A DNA stretch of 10,130 bases from Comamonadaceae bacterium (GTDB lineage: Bacteria; Pseudomonadota; Gammaproteobacteria; Burkholderiales; Burkholderiaceae_C): assembly GCA_947451445.1 (NCBI GenBank), contig CANFZJ010000078.1:1-10130 (forward strand), read 5' to 3'. The notes below the pieces were generated by a model. That model worked only from the letters and a program-made list of their open reading frames with translations, did not search any database and was not told the DNA's origin. Positions 1-6,009 of the stretch are shown one piece after another. Position numbers and translations under genes: made by a program. The number at the start of each line of letters is the position of its first letter. Within the stretch, counting starts at the first letter, position 1.

Positions 1-636
1 CACCGCCACCTTAGGCGCGGCAATGCCTGCGGCTTGCAGCGAGCGGTAGATCAGCCGGGTCGCGTCCTTGATGCGGTCTTTGCTGAGGTAGCTGGCTGCG
101 TCTTTGAGCGGAATGTGCGACGACACGCGGGAGGTCCACAGATCGCCCAGGGTGTTGAATTCGCAAAAGTAGCTTTTCACGCCCAGGTACTGGGCAAAGT
201 GGTGCAGTTCGTCCTCGTGTTGCAGGCCGCCTTGCTTCATGGCGAACTTGTTCAGCGGGGCGAAGCAGATGGCATCCACCTCGCCGCGCTGGGCTGCGTC
301 CATGCAGGCATTCAGCACCGCCAGCACCGATGCACCACCAGGGGCTTGGGCCTGGCTGCGCTGTACCTGGGCGGGGGTAATGGTGTCCATGGCCAGCCAG
401 GCGGCGGTGCGGGTATCGGTGCGGCCGCGTACTTCGGCCAAGCTGTGCACGGGCGTGGTCGCCACCTGCACGCCTGCCAGCTGCTGGCCGTCGGCCCACA
501 GCCAGGGGTCGCCTACCAGCACGATGTTGGCGTGCTGGGTGGCGTCGGTCTGGCCCAGCAGGCGGGCGATCAGTTCAGGGCCAATGCCTGCCGGGTCGCC
601 CAGGGTCAGGGCTACTACCGGTTGGGGGTTGCTCAT
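1..636 (-). CDS. pdxA: PdxA-family dehydrogenase, partial (C-terminus beyond left edge)
   Basis: This is the first 212 codons of a PdxA-family NAD-dependent dehydrogenase; the 3' end lies outside the window. Seen: an N-terminal GDPAGIGPELIARLL block (residues 13-27), the FAPLNKFA segment (126-132), a histidine at 140 in LQHEDELHHF and a second at 174 in SHIPLKDA. These two histidines match the family's metal-binding positions. In the family, PdxA oxidises 4-hydroxythreonine-4-phosphate in vitamin B6 synthesis. Relatives oxidise erythronate-4-phosphate (PdxA2) or cis-dihydrodiols (TphB-like). The first metal site reads HEDE rather than the usual GHTE, and the gene follows a Bug-type binding protein after only 30 bp. 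I therefore infer a catabolic paralogue rather than a B6 enzyme. The ATG at 636 is preceded by AGGAGT, with GGAG 9 nt upstream. The family is secure; the substrate is not. Confidence 0.88.
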   Translation of the reverse strand, partial: MSNPQPVVALTLGDPAGIGPELIARLLGQTDATQHANIVLVGDPWLWADGQQLAGVQVATTPVHSLAEVRGRTDTRTAAWLAMDTITPAQVQRSQAQAPGGASVLAVLNACMDAAQRGEVDAICFAPLNKFAMKQGGLQHEDELHHFAQYLGVKSYFCEFNTLGDLWTSRVSSHIPLKDAASYLSKDRIKDATRLIYRSLQAAGIAAPKVAV

Positions 637-666
637 ATATCGATACTCCTAAGTGAGAGAGGGCGT

Positions 667-1641
667 TCAGTCCAGCTTGATGTTTTTGCGTTGGATCAGA
701 TCGCCAAAACGCTTGTATTCGGCGTTGTGAAAGTCCTGGAATTTCGCCTGCGCCATGGGGGTGATTTCGCCGCCGATACCTTCCAGCCGGGTCACGGTCT
801 CGGGCATGGCCAGCACCCTGGTGACTTCGGCCTGCACCCGGTCCTGCACGGCCTTGGGCGTGCTGGAGGGCATGTAGATGCCGTACCAGGCGCTCATCTC
901 CACGCCTTTGACGCCGACCTCGGCCAGCGTGGGGACGTCGGGCAGCTGGGGGCTGCGTTTGGGGGCGGCTACGGCCAGCGCCTTGATCTTGCCTGCCTTG
1001 ATCTGGCTCATGACCGAAGGCAGGGTGTCAAAGCTCATTTGCACCTGGCCGCCAATTAAATCGACCATGGCTGGGCCGCTGCCCCGGTAGGGAATGTGGG
1101 TGATGAACACGCCTGCCGACTCTTTGAACAGCTCGGCGGCGATGTGCTGGGTGCTGCCCGAGCCGCTGCTGGCGTAGTTCAGCTGGCCGGGCTTGCTCTT
1201 GGCCAGCTTGACCAGCGCCTGCACGTCGGCCACGCCCAGCGCGTTGTTGACCACCAGCACATTCGGCACCGAGCCGACGAAGGCCACCGGCACCAGGTCT
1301 TTGTTGCTGTCGTAGTTGAGCTTGAGCAGGTGCGGCGCGATGGCCTGGGCGGTGGATACGCCCATCAGCAGGGTGTGGCCGTCGGTGGACTTGGCCACTA
1401 CATCGGCGGCCAGGGTGTTGGATGCGCCGGGGCGGTTGTCCACCACCACGGACTGCTTCAGCAACGGGCCCAGGCGGTCTGCTACGGCGCGGGCCATGGC
1501 GTCGGTACCGCCGCCGGGGGATGAGCCGACCAAAATGCGGACCGGTTTGCTCGGCCATTCCTGTGCCATGGCGGGGAGGACCAGGGTCGCGCTCGCCACC
1601 AAGGCGGCAGCGGTCCATGGGGCCCAACGGGGTGCGTGCAT
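667..1641 (-). CDS. Bug-type tripartite tricarboxylate transporter substrate-binding protein
   Basis: This is a 324-residue periplasmic binding protein of the Bug (TctC) family. Such proteins capture small carboxylates or other metabolites, often for a TctAB-type membrane permease. Seen: a signal peptide with a hydrophobic core at about residues 10-24 and a likely cleavage after AMA (26). The family signature follows: SSPGGGTDAMAR near residue 40, then VDNRPGASNTLAADVVAK and DGHTLLMG. Length is typical of the family. GGAG lies 6 nt before the ATG at 1641. It is the first gene of a probable two-gene operon with the downstream PdxA-family gene (30 bp gap), and it diverges from a LysR-type regulator. 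No TctA or TctB gene lies in the window, so the permease must be elsewhere; orphan Bug genes are common in betaproteobacteria. The ligand cannot be read from the sequence. Confidence 0.93.
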   Translation of the reverse strand: MHAPRWAPWTAAALVASATLVLPAMAQEWPSKPVRILVGSSPGGGTDAMARAVADRLGPLLKQSVVVDNRPGASNTLAADVVAKSTDGHTLLMGVSTAQAIAPHLLKLNYDSNKDLVPVAFVGSVPNVLVVNNALGVADVQALVKLAKSKPGQLNYASSGSGSTQHIAAELFKESAGVFITHIPYRGSGPAMVDLIGGQVQMSFDTLPSVMSQIKAGKIKALAVAAPKRSPQLPDVPTLAEVGVKGVEMSAWYGIYMPSSTPKAVQDRVQAEVTRVLAMPETVTRLEGIGGEITPMAQAKFQDFHNAEYKRFGDLIQRKNIKLD

Positions 1642-1738
1642 GCTTGTCTCCAGATATGTTTATGGACTGCATCTTAGAAACCCAATTGATTCACGTATAT
1701 TGAAAGTATTTGATGAATTGATTCCATAGGGTTATCGA
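1642..1738. promoter_or_regulatory. Divergent control region between Bug gene and lysR-type gene
   Basis: This 97-bp AT-rich gap separates two divergent start codons and is where a LysR-type regulator would be expected to bind. An exact 9-bp direct repeat AATTGATTC occurs at 1684-1692 and 1716-1724. The two copies start 32 bp apart, about three helical turns. The second copy lies in GAATTGATTC, which has GAAT/ATTC dyad symmetry. Possible weak promoter hexamers can be drawn on both strands, but none is close enough to consensus to call. The operator role is inference. Confidence 0.5.
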
Positions 1739-2662
1739 ATGGCCGCCACGAACGACACCACCACCCAGCTGCTCAACCGCTTGCGCATGCGCCAGATTGC
1801 CTTGGTGCTGGCCATCGACGAGCACCGCACGCTGCATGCGGCATCGCAACAGCTGGGCATGACCCAGCCTGCCGCGACGAAGATGCTGCAGGAACTGGAA
1901 GACGCCCTGGGCCAGCCGCTGTTTGATCGCGTGGGGCGCGGCTTGCAGCTCAACCCCGCCGGGCAGGTGGTGGTGAACACCTTTCGCGGCATGCGCGGCA
2001 CCATGGAGGCGCTGGGCCGCGAGTTGCAGGAGCTGCGCCTGGGCAGCGCAGGCAAGCTGTTTATCGGCAGCATCATGGCTGCGTCGCCGGTGCTGCTGAC
2101 CGACACGCTGATCCGCCTGAAGGAAGAGTTTCCGCTGCTGTCGATTGAAATTCAGGTGGACACCAGCGACCGGCTGGTGGACCAGATGCGCGAAGGCGGG
2201 CTGGACGTGGTGATTGGCCGCATGCTGGGCCCGGCCCGGCAGAACCATGTGTTCCGCCCGATTGGCGAAGAGCCGCTGTCGGTGGTGGTGGCCACCGACC
2301 ACCCGCTGGCGGGGCACACCAGCGTGTCGTTTGCCGACATGCGGCAGTACCCGTGGATTCTGCAGCCGCTGGGCAGCCCGATGCGCGAGGTGATCGAGCA
2401 GGAGTTTCGCGACCACCACGCCGCGTTTCACCGGGGGCTGATCGAAACCTCGTCCATCCTGACCACCACCAACCTGGTCTTCAAAACCCAGATGATTGCG
2501 GTGATCCCCGAGTCCAGCGCCAGCCGCTACCAGACCCACGGGCTGTTGACCATCTTGCCCTACACCTTTGACCACAAGCTGGCCGCCTACGGCAGCATCG
2601 TGCGCAGCGACCGCCCGGTCAGTACGGCGGCAGCCCGGTTTCTAGAGTTGCTGCACGCCTGA
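1739..2662 (+). CDS. LysR-family transcriptional regulator
   Basis: This 307-residue protein has the standard LysR architecture. Residues about 14-76 form the winged helix-turn-helix, with AASQQLGMTQPAATKMLQEL as the helix-turn-helix core and FDRVGRGLQLNPAG as the wing. A linker and an inducer-binding domain follow (about 90-305), including GKLFIGSI and the IGRMLGP and ILQPLGSP segments typical of the family. The N-terminus (LRMRQIALVLAIDEHRTLHA) resembles GbpR-like members. The ATG at 1739 has a modest AGGG 7 nt upstream. It is divergent from the Bug-PdxA genes, the usual layout for a LysR regulator and its target, so it probably controls them in response to their substrate. The stop codon falls in an inverted repeat shared with the convergent phhA gene. 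Confidence 0.93.
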   Translation: MAATNDTTTQLLNRLRMRQIALVLAIDEHRTLHAASQQLGMTQPAATKMLQELEDALGQPLFDRVGRGLQLNPAGQVVVNTFRGMRGTMEALGRELQELRLGSAGKLFIGSIMAASPVLLTDTLIRLKEEFPLLSIEIQVDTSDRLVDQMREGGLDVVIGRMLGPARQNHVFRPIGEEPLSVVVATDHPLAGHTSVSFADMRQYPWILQPLGSPMREVIEQEFRDHHAAFHRGLIETSSILTTTNLVFKTQMIAVIPESSASRYQTHGLLTILPYTFDHKLAAYGSIVRSDRPVSTAAARFLELLHA

Positions 2663-2724
2663 TGCTTTTTAGGCCGTCAGCGCATATTCCATGTGCGCTG
2701 GTAGCTATTTAAAATATAGCATCA
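2660..2724. repeat. Palindromic repeat (family 1, copy 1) between convergent lysR and phhA
   Basis: The ends TGATGCT (2660-2666) and AGCATCA (2718-2724) form a 7-bp inverted repeat. Inside, CAGCGCA (2679-2685) pairs with TGCGCTG (2694-2700). The sequence resembles the copy at 8901-8960: both have GATGCT at the left, an AGCGC/GCGCT stem around an 11-nt loop, and TAGCTATT or CAGCTATT after the stem. The element fills the whole gap and supplies the TGA stops of both flanking genes. It may serve as a transcription terminator, but its T-tract is poor. Confidence 0.7.
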
Positions 2725-3588
2725 GCCTGGCAAATCACCCGCCACGCTGGCGTCGGCGGTCAGTGCATCCTGGGCTTGTACCTGGGCATACAGCGGCGTG
2801 AAGTCGGGCGCGGTCAGGTCAAACAGCTGCTGGAAGCTGTCGATCACAAAGTAGGTTTGCTGGTAGCTGTCGATCTTGTAGCGGGTGCGCATGCAGCGGG
2901 TCACGTCCAGCGCCAGGCGCTGCGGCTGGGGGCTGCGCACGCTGTGCTGCAGCTCGCCTGCCGAGCTGAGAATGCCCGCCCCGTAGGCCCGCAGGCCGTC
3001 CGCTTGGCGCACCAAGCCAAACTCCACCGTGTACCAGTACAGCCGCGATAGCTGCTCGCAGGCCCCCAGTCCGTGCGCCTTCAGGCCGCCCACGCCGTAG
3101 GCCTGCATGTGGTCGGCAAACACCGGGTTGAACAGCAGCGGCACGTGGCCAAACAGGTCGTGGAAAACGTCCGGTTCGACGATGTAGTCCATCTCGTCTG
3201 GCGTGCGGATCCAGTCGGTTACCGGGAACTTGCGGTTCGCCAGCAGGGTGAAAAACGGCACTTCGGGGATCAGCCCCGGCACCGCCACCACCTCCCAGCC
3301 AGTGGCCGGGGTCAGGCTGGCGTTGATTTCTTCAAAGCGGGGGATGCGGTCACGCGCGCCCAGGCGGGGCAGGGCTTCGATGAACGCATCGCAGGCCAGG
3401 CCGGGGAGCAGCGCAGACTGGCGCTCGAACAGGCGGCGGTAGGTGTCATGGTCTTGTGCGGTGTAGGCGGCGTAGTTTTGCGGGCAGGTGTAGTCGGCCA
3501 GCACCAGGCCGTCGCGTGCGTAGTCGCCGCGCGGTGGGCGGCTGCCTTCGCCGTAGACCACGGGGGTGGGGGGGCTGGATGCGGTCAT
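2722..3588 (-). CDS. phhA: Phenylalanine 4-monooxygenase
   Basis: This is a 288-residue, iron- and tetrahydropterin-dependent aromatic amino acid hydroxylase that converts L-phenylalanine to L-tyrosine in the cytoplasm. Seen: the segment around VPFFTLLANRKFPVTDWIR (110-128), the iron-binding motif with H143 and H148 in FHDLFGH, and the third iron ligand E189 in YWYTVEFGL. GAGILSSAGELQHS follows. Length fits the short single-domain bacterial form, which lacks the regulatory ACT domain of animal enzymes. The ATG at 3588 has GGAG 6 nt upstream. It diverges from an Lrp/AsnC-type gene, a plausible regulator. The pterin recycling enzyme PhhB (4a-carbinolamine dehydratase) is not adjacent. A sigma-54-like promoter lies just upstream. 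Confidence 0.96.
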   Translation of the reverse strand: MTASSPPTPVVYGEGSRPPRGDYARDGLVLADYTCPQNYAAYTAQDHDTYRRLFERQSALLPGLACDAFIEALPRLGARDRIPRFEEINASLTPATGWEVVAVPGLIPEVPFFTLLANRKFPVTDWIRTPDEMDYIVEPDVFHDLFGHVPLLFNPVFADHMQAYGVGGLKAHGLGACEQLSRLYWYTVEFGLVRQADGLRAYGAGILSSAGELQHSVRSPQPQRLALDVTRCMRTRYKIDSYQQTYFVIDSFQQLFDLTAPDFTPLYAQVQAQDALTADASVAGDLPG

Positions 3589-3610
3589 GGGTGTCTCCGG
3601 TGCGGGTAGA

Positions 3611-3629
3611 TTGGCAACTGTAGGGCCAC
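3611..3629 (-). promoter_or_regulatory. Possible sigma-54 promoter of phhA
   Basis: Read on the minus strand, the site is TGGCCCTACAGTTGCC. It matches the sigma-54 pattern TGGCAC-N5-TTGC at the key GG and GC dinucleotides, with exactly 10 nt between them (GG at 3627-3626, GC at 3615-3614). Transcription would start near 3602, leaving about a 14-nt leader that still contains the GGAG ribosome-binding site. Mismatches are at the A of TGGCAC and just after it. In Pseudomonas, phhA expression is known to involve RpoN and the activator PhhR; here the adjacent regulator is Lrp-like instead. Confidence 0.42.
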
Positions 3630-3700
3630 ACCCACTCAGTTTTATTGCAAACCCGGCAGGTCAGGGGCGGTTGGCACAGGAAAGCTGCAAAATCCACAGT

Positions 3701-4174
3701 ATGGAAACACTTGACAAGATTGACCGGCTGATTTTGCGCAGTTTGCAGGCGGACGGCCGGGCCACCTACGACCAGATATCGGAGCAGGTCAGCCTGTCGC
3801 CCAGCGCCGTGCTGCGCCGCGTGAAACGGCTGGAAGACACCGGCGTGATCGACCGCTACGTGGCGCTGGTTAAACCTGCGGCTGTCGGCCTGGGCCTCAC
3901 CGCCTACCTGAACGTGCGGCTGGAAAAGCACACCGAAACCCACAAACGCAACCCGATGGACGTGTTCCGCGCCAGCGTGCAAACCTGGCCCGAGGTCGTG
4001 GAATGCGCGTCGCTGACCGGCGAGATGGACTACCTGCTGCGGGTGGTGGTGGCCGACATGGCGGCCTATTCGCGCTTCATCATGGACACGCTGCTCAAAC
4101 ACCCCAGTGTGGAAGACTGCAAAACCAGTTTTGTGCTGGACCACGTCAAGGCCACGACCGCGTTGCCGGTTTAA
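3701..4174 (+). CDS. Lrp/AsnC-family transcriptional regulator
   Basis: This 157-residue protein has the two-domain Lrp/AsnC layout. The N-terminus (LDKIDRLILRSLQADGRATY, residues 4-23) begins the helix-turn-helix domain, with ISEQVSLSPSAVLRRVKRLE as the DNA-binding core. The C-terminal RAM/AsnC effector domain (about residues 65-150) contains LTGEMDYLLRVVVADM and the terminal TSFVLDHVK strand. The ATG at 3701 gives the normal family start, METLDKID. An in-frame extension back to 3566 would overlap phhA and is not family-like. AGGAAAG lies about 16 nt upstream, too far to be a good ribosome-binding site. It diverges from phhA across 112 bp, so it most likely senses an aromatic amino acid and regulates phhA. 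That role is inference. Confidence 0.92.
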   Translation: METLDKIDRLILRSLQADGRATYDQISEQVSLSPSAVLRRVKRLEDTGVIDRYVALVKPAAVGLGLTAYLNVRLEKHTETHKRNPMDVFRASVQTWPEVVECASLTGEMDYLLRVVVADMAAYSRFIMDTLLKHPSVEDCKTSFVLDHVKATTALPV

Positions 4175-4220
4175 TTGGTGGCGCATCTCTATTCGGTTCA
4201 CCGGCGGGCATAAGTCACAT

Positions 4221-4252
4221 GGTTTTTAAGGGAAAACCCTTATATTCCAGCG
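4221..4252 (+). promoter_or_regulatory. Palindrome and -10 box directly before the GNAT gene
   Basis: TAAGGG (4227-4232) and CCCTTA (4237-4242) form a perfect 6-bp inverted repeat around AAAA. It overlaps a good -10-like hexamer, TATATT (4241-4246). Transcription from that hexamer would begin at about 4252-4254, which is the start codon itself. No ribosome-binding sequence precedes the ATG. The palindrome is well placed to be an operator over the promoter. No convincing -35 box is seen. Confidence 0.45.
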
Positions 4253-4963
4253 ATGACTGATTTACCCAACACCATCCGGGGTCCGGCGCGCGCGGGCTCG
4301 GTGCTGTTGCCGCCCGTTGCCGCGCCGCGCAGTGCCCACAACGCACCGTCTGCCCGTACCACCATGGTGGTGCCCATCCGCTCGCTGGGCGAAGGCCACC
4401 GCCAGCGCATTGCCGGCCATTTGCTGGCGTTGTCCCCGCACGACCGCTATCTGCGCTTTGGTTTCTCAGCCGGTGACGCGCACATCCAGAACTATGTGGC
4501 GGGCCTGAACTTCGACCGCGACGACATCTTTGGCATCTACAACCGCAAGCTGGAGCTGATCGCCATGGCGCATCTGGCGTATTCGGTCAGCCCGGAGTTC
4601 AAGGCCTGCGCCGAGTTTGGCGTCTCGGTGCGCGCCAAGGCGCGGGGGCGCGGTTTTGGGGCTCGCCTGTTCGAGCGTGCCACCATCCATGCCCGTAACG
4701 AAGGGGTGGAGCTGTTGTTTGTCCACGCCCTGAGCGAGAACACCGCCATGCTCAAGATCGCCCGCAACGCCGGTGCGGTGGTGGAGCGCGATGGCTCCGA
4801 GGCCGAAGCCTTTTTGCGCCTGCCCGAGGCCACGCTGGACAGCCGGGTGAGCGAAATGGTGGCCGAACAACTGGCCCAGACCGACTACCAGTTCAAGGCC
4901 CAGGCCAAGCAGTTTTGGGGCTTGCTGGGGGCGCTGCAAAAGGCGCGTAACGGCGGGGCGTAG
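4253..4963 (+). CDS. GNAT-family N-acetyltransferase
   Basis: This 236-residue protein contains one GNAT domain (about residues 38-190), which transfers an acetyl group from acetyl-CoA to an amine on a small molecule or protein. Seen: the acetyl-CoA-binding motif A as FGVSVRAKARGRGFGARLFE (122-141), with RGRGFG matching the R/Q-x-x-G-x-G/A loop. It is preceded by a beta-strand region ELIAMAHLAY and followed by LLFVHALSENTAML. Residues 1-37 are Pro/Ala/Arg-rich and probably disordered. Residues 195-236 form a Gln/Ala-rich helical tail outside the core. The start at 4253 lacks a ribosome-binding site but sits where the -10 box predicts the transcript to begin; an internal ATG at codon 38 is the alternative. 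It appears to be a single-gene unit. The substrate is unknown. Confidence 0.88.
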   Translation: MTDLPNTIRGPARAGSVLLPPVAAPRSAHNAPSARTTMVVPIRSLGEGHRQRIAGHLLALSPHDRYLRFGFSAGDAHIQNYVAGLNFDRDDIFGIYNRKLELIAMAHLAYSVSPEFKACAEFGVSVRAKARGRGFGARLFERATIHARNEGVELLFVHALSENTAMLKIARNAGAVVERDGSEAEAFLRLPEATLDSRVSEMVAEQLAQTDYQFKAQAKQFWGLLGALQKARNGGA

Positions 4964-4971
4964 CATTTTGC

Positions 4972-5045
4972 TTGCACAGGACTTACGCAAGCACCTCTGT
5001 GCGCCCAGAGGGCGGCACAGGGGGCGCTGCGTAAGTCCTATTGCA
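4972..5045. repeat. MITE-like palindromic element (family 2, copy A) with 5-bp flanking repeats
   Basis: The element spans 4977-5040 (64 bp). Its ends are AGGACTTACGCA (4978-4989) and TGCGTAAGTCCT (5028-5039), a perfect 12-bp inverted repeat, with a second inner stem CTGTGCGCCC/GGGCGGCACAG. Exact direct repeats TTGCA lie immediately outside (4972-4976 and 5041-5045), as a target-site duplication would. Its reverse complement matches the copy at 9277-9341 at the ends and in the 11-nt core GCCCTCTGGGC. It lies between the GNAT gene and corC and has no coding capacity. Confidence 0.75.
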
Positions 5046-5121
5046 GTTGGATACGCGGGCTGTCACCTTATTCCGCTATCCTTGGGGCATATCAACAACC
5101 GCACGTCCTGCATCCAAGGCT

Positions 5122-6009
5122 GTGTCCGACACCCACCCCGCGCGCTTGTCTTCCTCGGTATCCGAACGCGAAGACAAGCGTGGCTTCTTACAAAAACTGG
5201 CCGAATTCATCCATCCCGGGCCCGACTCGCGCGATGAACTTCTAGAGACCCTGTCCGAGGCCGAGGACAACCAGATCATCGGGTCCGAGTCGCGCGTCAT
5301 GCTCGAAGGCGTGATCCGCATGGCCGACATGACCGCAGGCGAGGTCATGGTGCCCGCTACCCGCATGGACCTGCTCAGCATTGATGCCGTTTTTGACGAG
5401 CTGCTGCACGTGGTGATCGAAACCGCCCACTCGCGCTTTCCGGTCTACGAGGGCGACAAAGAAAACATCATCGGCATCCTGATGGCCAAGGACCTGCTCA
5501 AGCTGCAGCGGGCCCCCGCCCTGAACATCCGCGCCCTGCTGCGCCCGGCGGTGTTTGTGCCCGAAACCAAGGGGCTGAACGACCTGCTGCGCGAGTTTCG
5601 CGGCAACCGCAACCACCTGGCCATCGTGATCGACGAGTTTGGCCGTGTGGCCGGGCTGATCACCATCGAAGACGTGCTGGAACAGATCGTCGGCGAGATC
5701 GAAGACGAATTCGATATTGCCGAAGACCAGGGCGACATCTTCGGCCTGGCCGACCGCACCTACCGCGTCAGCGGCGACACGACCATCGAACGCGTCAACG
5801 AAGCCTTTGGCGTCACGTTGGCGGGCATCGACCCGGACGACACTTTTGACACCATCGGCGGCCTGATCGCCCACGAAATGGGCCATGTGCCCAAGCGTGG
5901 CGAGCACCACACCCTGGCCGGGCTGAACTTTGTCGTGCTGCACGCCAAGGGGGGCGCGGTGCGTTGGTTCAAAGTGTCGCCCGTGGCCGATACCGACACT
6001 TCGGGCTGA
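5122..6009 (+). CDS. corC: CorC/YbeX-family CBS-domain protein
   Basis: This is a soluble 295-residue protein of the CorC/HlyC family, linked to magnesium/cobalt homeostasis and envelope stress; its exact biochemical role is unsettled. Seen: a conserved N-terminus (GFLQKLAEFIHPGPDSRDEL), then CBS domain 1 (about 74-129, with EVMVPATRMDLLSID and SRFPVYEGDKENIIGIL). CBS domain 2 follows (about 138-198, with HLAIVIDEFGRVAGLITIED), then the C-terminal CorC_HlyC domain (about 209-288, with GLNFVVLHAKGGAVRWFKV). There are no membrane segments, unlike the long HlyC/CNNM forms. I chose the GTG at 5122 because it gives the family's normal length (E. coli CorC is 292) and a typical VSDTHP start. A TTG at 5041 would begin inside the flanking repeat of the upstream element. 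Its TGA overlaps the ATG of lnt, implying translational coupling. Confidence 0.93.
   Translation: MSDTHPARLSSSVSEREDKRGFLQKLAEFIHPGPDSRDELLETLSEAEDNQIIGSESRVMLEGVIRMADMTAGEVMVPATRMDLLSIDAVFDELLHVVIETAHSRFPVYEGDKENIIGILMAKDLLKLQRAPALNIRALLRPAVFVPETKGLNDLLREFRGNRNHLAIVIDEFGRVAGLITIEDVLEQIVGEIEDEFDIAEDQGDIFGLADRTYRVSGDTTIERVNEAFGVTLAGIDPDDTFDTIGGLIAHEMGHVPKRGEHHTLAGLNFVVLHAKGGAVRWFKVSPVADTDTSG

Noticed and set aside
34..1059. 341-codon plus-strand frame over the PdxA and Bug genes
   Set aside because: It shows no domain, runs across two recognised minus-strand genes and their gap, and has antisense-type composition.
3671..3693. Sigma-54-like TTGGCAC...GCTGCAAAAT before the Lrp-type gene
   Set aside because: The GG and GC dinucleotides are 9 or 12 nt apart rather than 10, so it does not meet the spacing rule, unlike the site before phhA on the other strand.
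4972..5045. Copy A palindrome as a simple rho-independent terminator of the GNAT gene
   Set aside because: No T-tract follows the stem, and the 5-bp flanking repeats and second copy are better explained by a mobile element, although it may still affect transcript ends.
5041..5121. Extended TTG start for corC
   Set aside because: The extra 27 residues would begin in the flanking repeat of the upstream element and exceed normal family length. The GTG at 5122 gives 295 residues, close to E. coli CorC.
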